From: Streptomyces buecherae
GTDB lineage: Bacteria > Actinomycetota > Actinomycetes > Streptomycetales > Streptomycetaceae
Reading direction: 5' to 3'
Assembly: GCF_014295035.1 (NCBI RefSeq)
Contig: NZ_CP060404.1
Location: forward strand, 5,058,501-5,122,500
DNA length: 64,000 nucleotides
The notes beneath the pieces are model-generated. The model saw only the letters and a program-made list of their open reading frames with translations. It was not told the DNA's origin and did not search any database. The translations under genes and the position numbers were made by a program. This document shows positions 62,831-64,000 of the stretch, piece after piece (within the stretch, counting starts at the first letter, position 1; the number at the start of each line of letters is the position of its first letter).

Positions 62831-62910
62831 GTGGATGAGGCTTTCCAGGCTATCGCCCTGCTCGCGGTCCAGCACTTGGCTCGACACCCTCGACACAGCC
62901 TCGGTCGACA

Positions 62911-62945
62911 GGGGTGACCATCCGCCGCAAGGTGACCATCGCGCT
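62911..62945 (-). pseudogene. Vestige of a DUF7848-like gene 3' end
   Basis: On the minus strand this stretch reads MVTLRRMVTP, closely matching HVTLRWLVTP near the C-terminus of the intact DUF7848-like gene beside array 1. The nucleotide words GGGGTGACCA and CCGCAAGGT are shared. No full gene remains, so the array 2 surroundings look like a decayed duplicate of the array 1 surroundings. Confidence 0.5.
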
Positions 62946-63030
62946 CGTCGTCTGCGCCTCTCAGAACGGTCCGCGCTTCCGAAGAGCGGCTCAGGGACAT
63001 GTATTCCTAGTCTCACAGGAAGAGGTCTTC

Positions 63031-63507
63031 ATGCGTCTCGGAATCACCGGACACCGTGGGCTCACGGCGCAGGTCGAGGAGAAGGTCAGGGCCCTACTCG
63101 CCGACACGATCCGTCAGTTCGCCCCGGCTGGGCTGTGCGGGGTCTCGTGTCTGGCTGACGGTCCCGACGCGTGGTTCGCCGAGATGGTCATCGAGCACGG
63201 CGGTCGGTGTGAGGCGGTCGTGCCGGCCGAGGAGTACCGGGCCGGTCTGCCCGCCTGGCACCACGCGACGTACGACGCCCTGCTGGCGCAGGCGGCCAGG
63301 GTCCACAGGACGGGCCTACAGCGCTCTGACGCACAGGCTCACATGGCGGGTAGCGAAATCCTGGTGGGTCTGGTCGATCGACTCATCGCCGTGTGGGACG
63401 GGCTCCCGGCTCGCGGTTACGGAGGTACGGCGGACGTCGTGGCGTACGCCGAACGCACGGGTGTTCCGGTGGCCGTCGTGTGGCCCGAGGGCGCGACGCG
63501 TGGCTGA
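63031..63507 (+). CDS. Stand-alone SLOG-like nucleotide-binding protein
   Basis: A 158-residue Rossmann-like protein homologous to the C-terminal domain of the HTH-TPR gene. Shared blocks: LGITGHRGL, LCGVSCLADGPDAWFAEMVIEHGGRCEAVVPAEEYR, HMAGSEILVGLVDRLIAVWDGLPARGYGGTADVVAYAERTGVPVAVVWPEGA. The GGTADVV turn is in the position of the phosphate loop of LOG/DprA-like proteins. SLOG domains bind or hydrolyse nucleotide-derived ligands, and several act in phage defence signalling. ATG 63031 has AGGAAGAGG upstream. It lies 200 bp beyond the second CRISPR leader. Confidence 0.78.
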   Translation: MRLGITGHRGLTAQVEEKVRALLADTIRQFAPAGLCGVSCLADGPDAWFAEMVIEHGGRCEAVVPAEEYRAGLPAWHHATYDALLAQAARVHRTGLQRSDAQAHMAGSEILVGLVDRLIAVWDGLPARGYGGTADVVAYAERTGVPVAVVWPEGATRG

Positions 63508-63746
63508 GGACCCGGGCCCCACCGAAGAAGAACGCCACCGGCATAGCCGGGTCGGCGTCACCAGCCGCCGCCCGACCCGCACCACACCCGGGTAACAGCC
63601 CGCCGTCACAGCCCCGCACACCACCCACATGCAGCCCACTCCCACCCGGAACAACCCACCCGTGGCGCTTGTGCCCCCCAACGCGGTCGAAACGGTAACG
63701 TCGGAACAGTTCAGGGCGCCAACGTTCCGGATTCGCAGGGGTTTTG

Positions 63747-64000
63747 GTGGGGATCGAGAGCGATCAGCTCGTTTATGACTATCTGGGCAAGGTCGGCGAC
63801 CTCGCCCAGCAGCAAGGGCTGCTCTCGGGCGATCGGGTGCGGCTGGTCTCCGAGTTGCGGGCCGACATCGATCGGCGGCGGGCCGCCATGGCGGGTGGGG
63901 ACAACCCCGCCGCGGTGAAGAAACTGCTCGCGAAGATCGGGACGCCGGCCGAGGTGGTGGTCGCGGCGGGGGGTCGGCCTCCCGGGACGCCCGCGCCGAT
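63747..64000 (+). CDS. HAAS-like signalling domain protein, N-terminal fragment
   Basis: The gene runs off the window. The visible 84 residues start GIESDQLVYDYLGKVGDLAQQQGLL, then RVRLVSELRADIDRRRAAM, AAVKKLLAKIGTPAEVV and a Gly/Pro-rich turn. This is the short helical module (HAAS/DUF1700-like) at the N-terminus of many Streptomyces membrane or regulatory proteins; the rest cannot be seen. GTG 63747 follows GCAGGGG. The 240 bp before it are C-rich and hold no gene. Confidence 0.7.
   Translation, partial: MGIESDQLVYDYLGKVGDLAQQQGLLSGDRVRLVSELRADIDRRRAAMAGGDNPAAVKKLLAKIGTPAEVVVAAGGRPPGTPAP

Noticed and set aside
58907..63507. cas genes or transposase genes within the CRISPR island
   Set aside because: None of the proteins there resembles Cas1-8 or a transposase, and no terminal inverted repeats or target duplications were seen.

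Overview
The window reads as a chromosomal stretch of a Streptomyces or very close relative. GC is extreme with strong third-position GC bias, GTG starts and 1-4 nt stop/start overlaps are common, and mycothiol-dependent formaldehyde oxidation, a CIRCE-controlled groEL without groES, a GAF-PAS-GGDEF protein resembling CdgB, and DasR-type operators at nag genes are all present. From memory, the 14-44 kb part resembles the S. coelicolor region holding terD, cdgB, nagA/nagK, thrC, a cold-shock gene, groEL2 and murQ. No rRNA, tRNA, insertion sequence or cas gene was seen.

Layout. 0-14 kb: mixed metabolic and regulatory genes (MFS exporter with ArsR-type regulator, mscR plus MBL hydrolase, MarR regulator with a SnoaL-like target, a Tat-exported amidohydrolase, an Eis-like acetyltransferase) and a translationally coupled pair of a 50-residue Asp-Gly-rich peptide and a PIMT-like methyltransferase. 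14-20 kb: terD, arfB, a flavin reductase, cdgB with a CRP-like site, and a membrane-anchored carbohydrate-binding protein. 20-28 kb: sugar phosphate and amino sugar catabolism (class II aldolase, PfkB kinase, nagKA with a DasR-type site, an orphan solute-binding lipoprotein). 28-32 kb: compatible solutes (otsB, otsA, gpgS). 31.8-33.7 kb: a SAM-I riboswitch in front of a threonine-synthase-family gene and a ThiS/MoaD-like sulfur carrier, an arrangement that suggests homocysteine formation. 34-37 kb: a cold-shock gene, an eight-unit tandem array with 55-57 bp period, and groEL with two CIRCE elements. 37-44 kb: murQ with an RpiR regulator, small conserved genes, an MFS exporter, an HD phosphohydrolase, cutC with a DasR-type site across its start codon, and a GNAT.

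44.4-50.5 kb is a polymorphic toxin operon: an SseB/SAV_915-like protein, a small partner, a 1548-residue WXG100-like/RHS protein ending in an RNase Sa/barnase-like domain, and a barstar immunity gene in AT-rich DNA. 50.6-58.8 kb carries nucleic-acid motors: a HelD/HelR-type RNA polymerase-recycling ATPase, an XPB helicase and its large partner.

58.9-63.5 kb is accessory DNA. Two degenerate type I-E-like CRISPR mini-arrays on the minus strand share a leader of about 100 bp. Between and beside them are a three-gene operon (first gene DUF7848-like), a divergent HTH-TPR regulator running in frame into a SLOG-like nucleotide-sensing domain, and a second stand-alone SLOG protein. This SLOG/regulator/CRISPR-leader island is the best candidate here for an undescribed system. 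The peptide/PIMT pair, the repeat array before groEL and the riboswitch-sulfur carrier operon come next.
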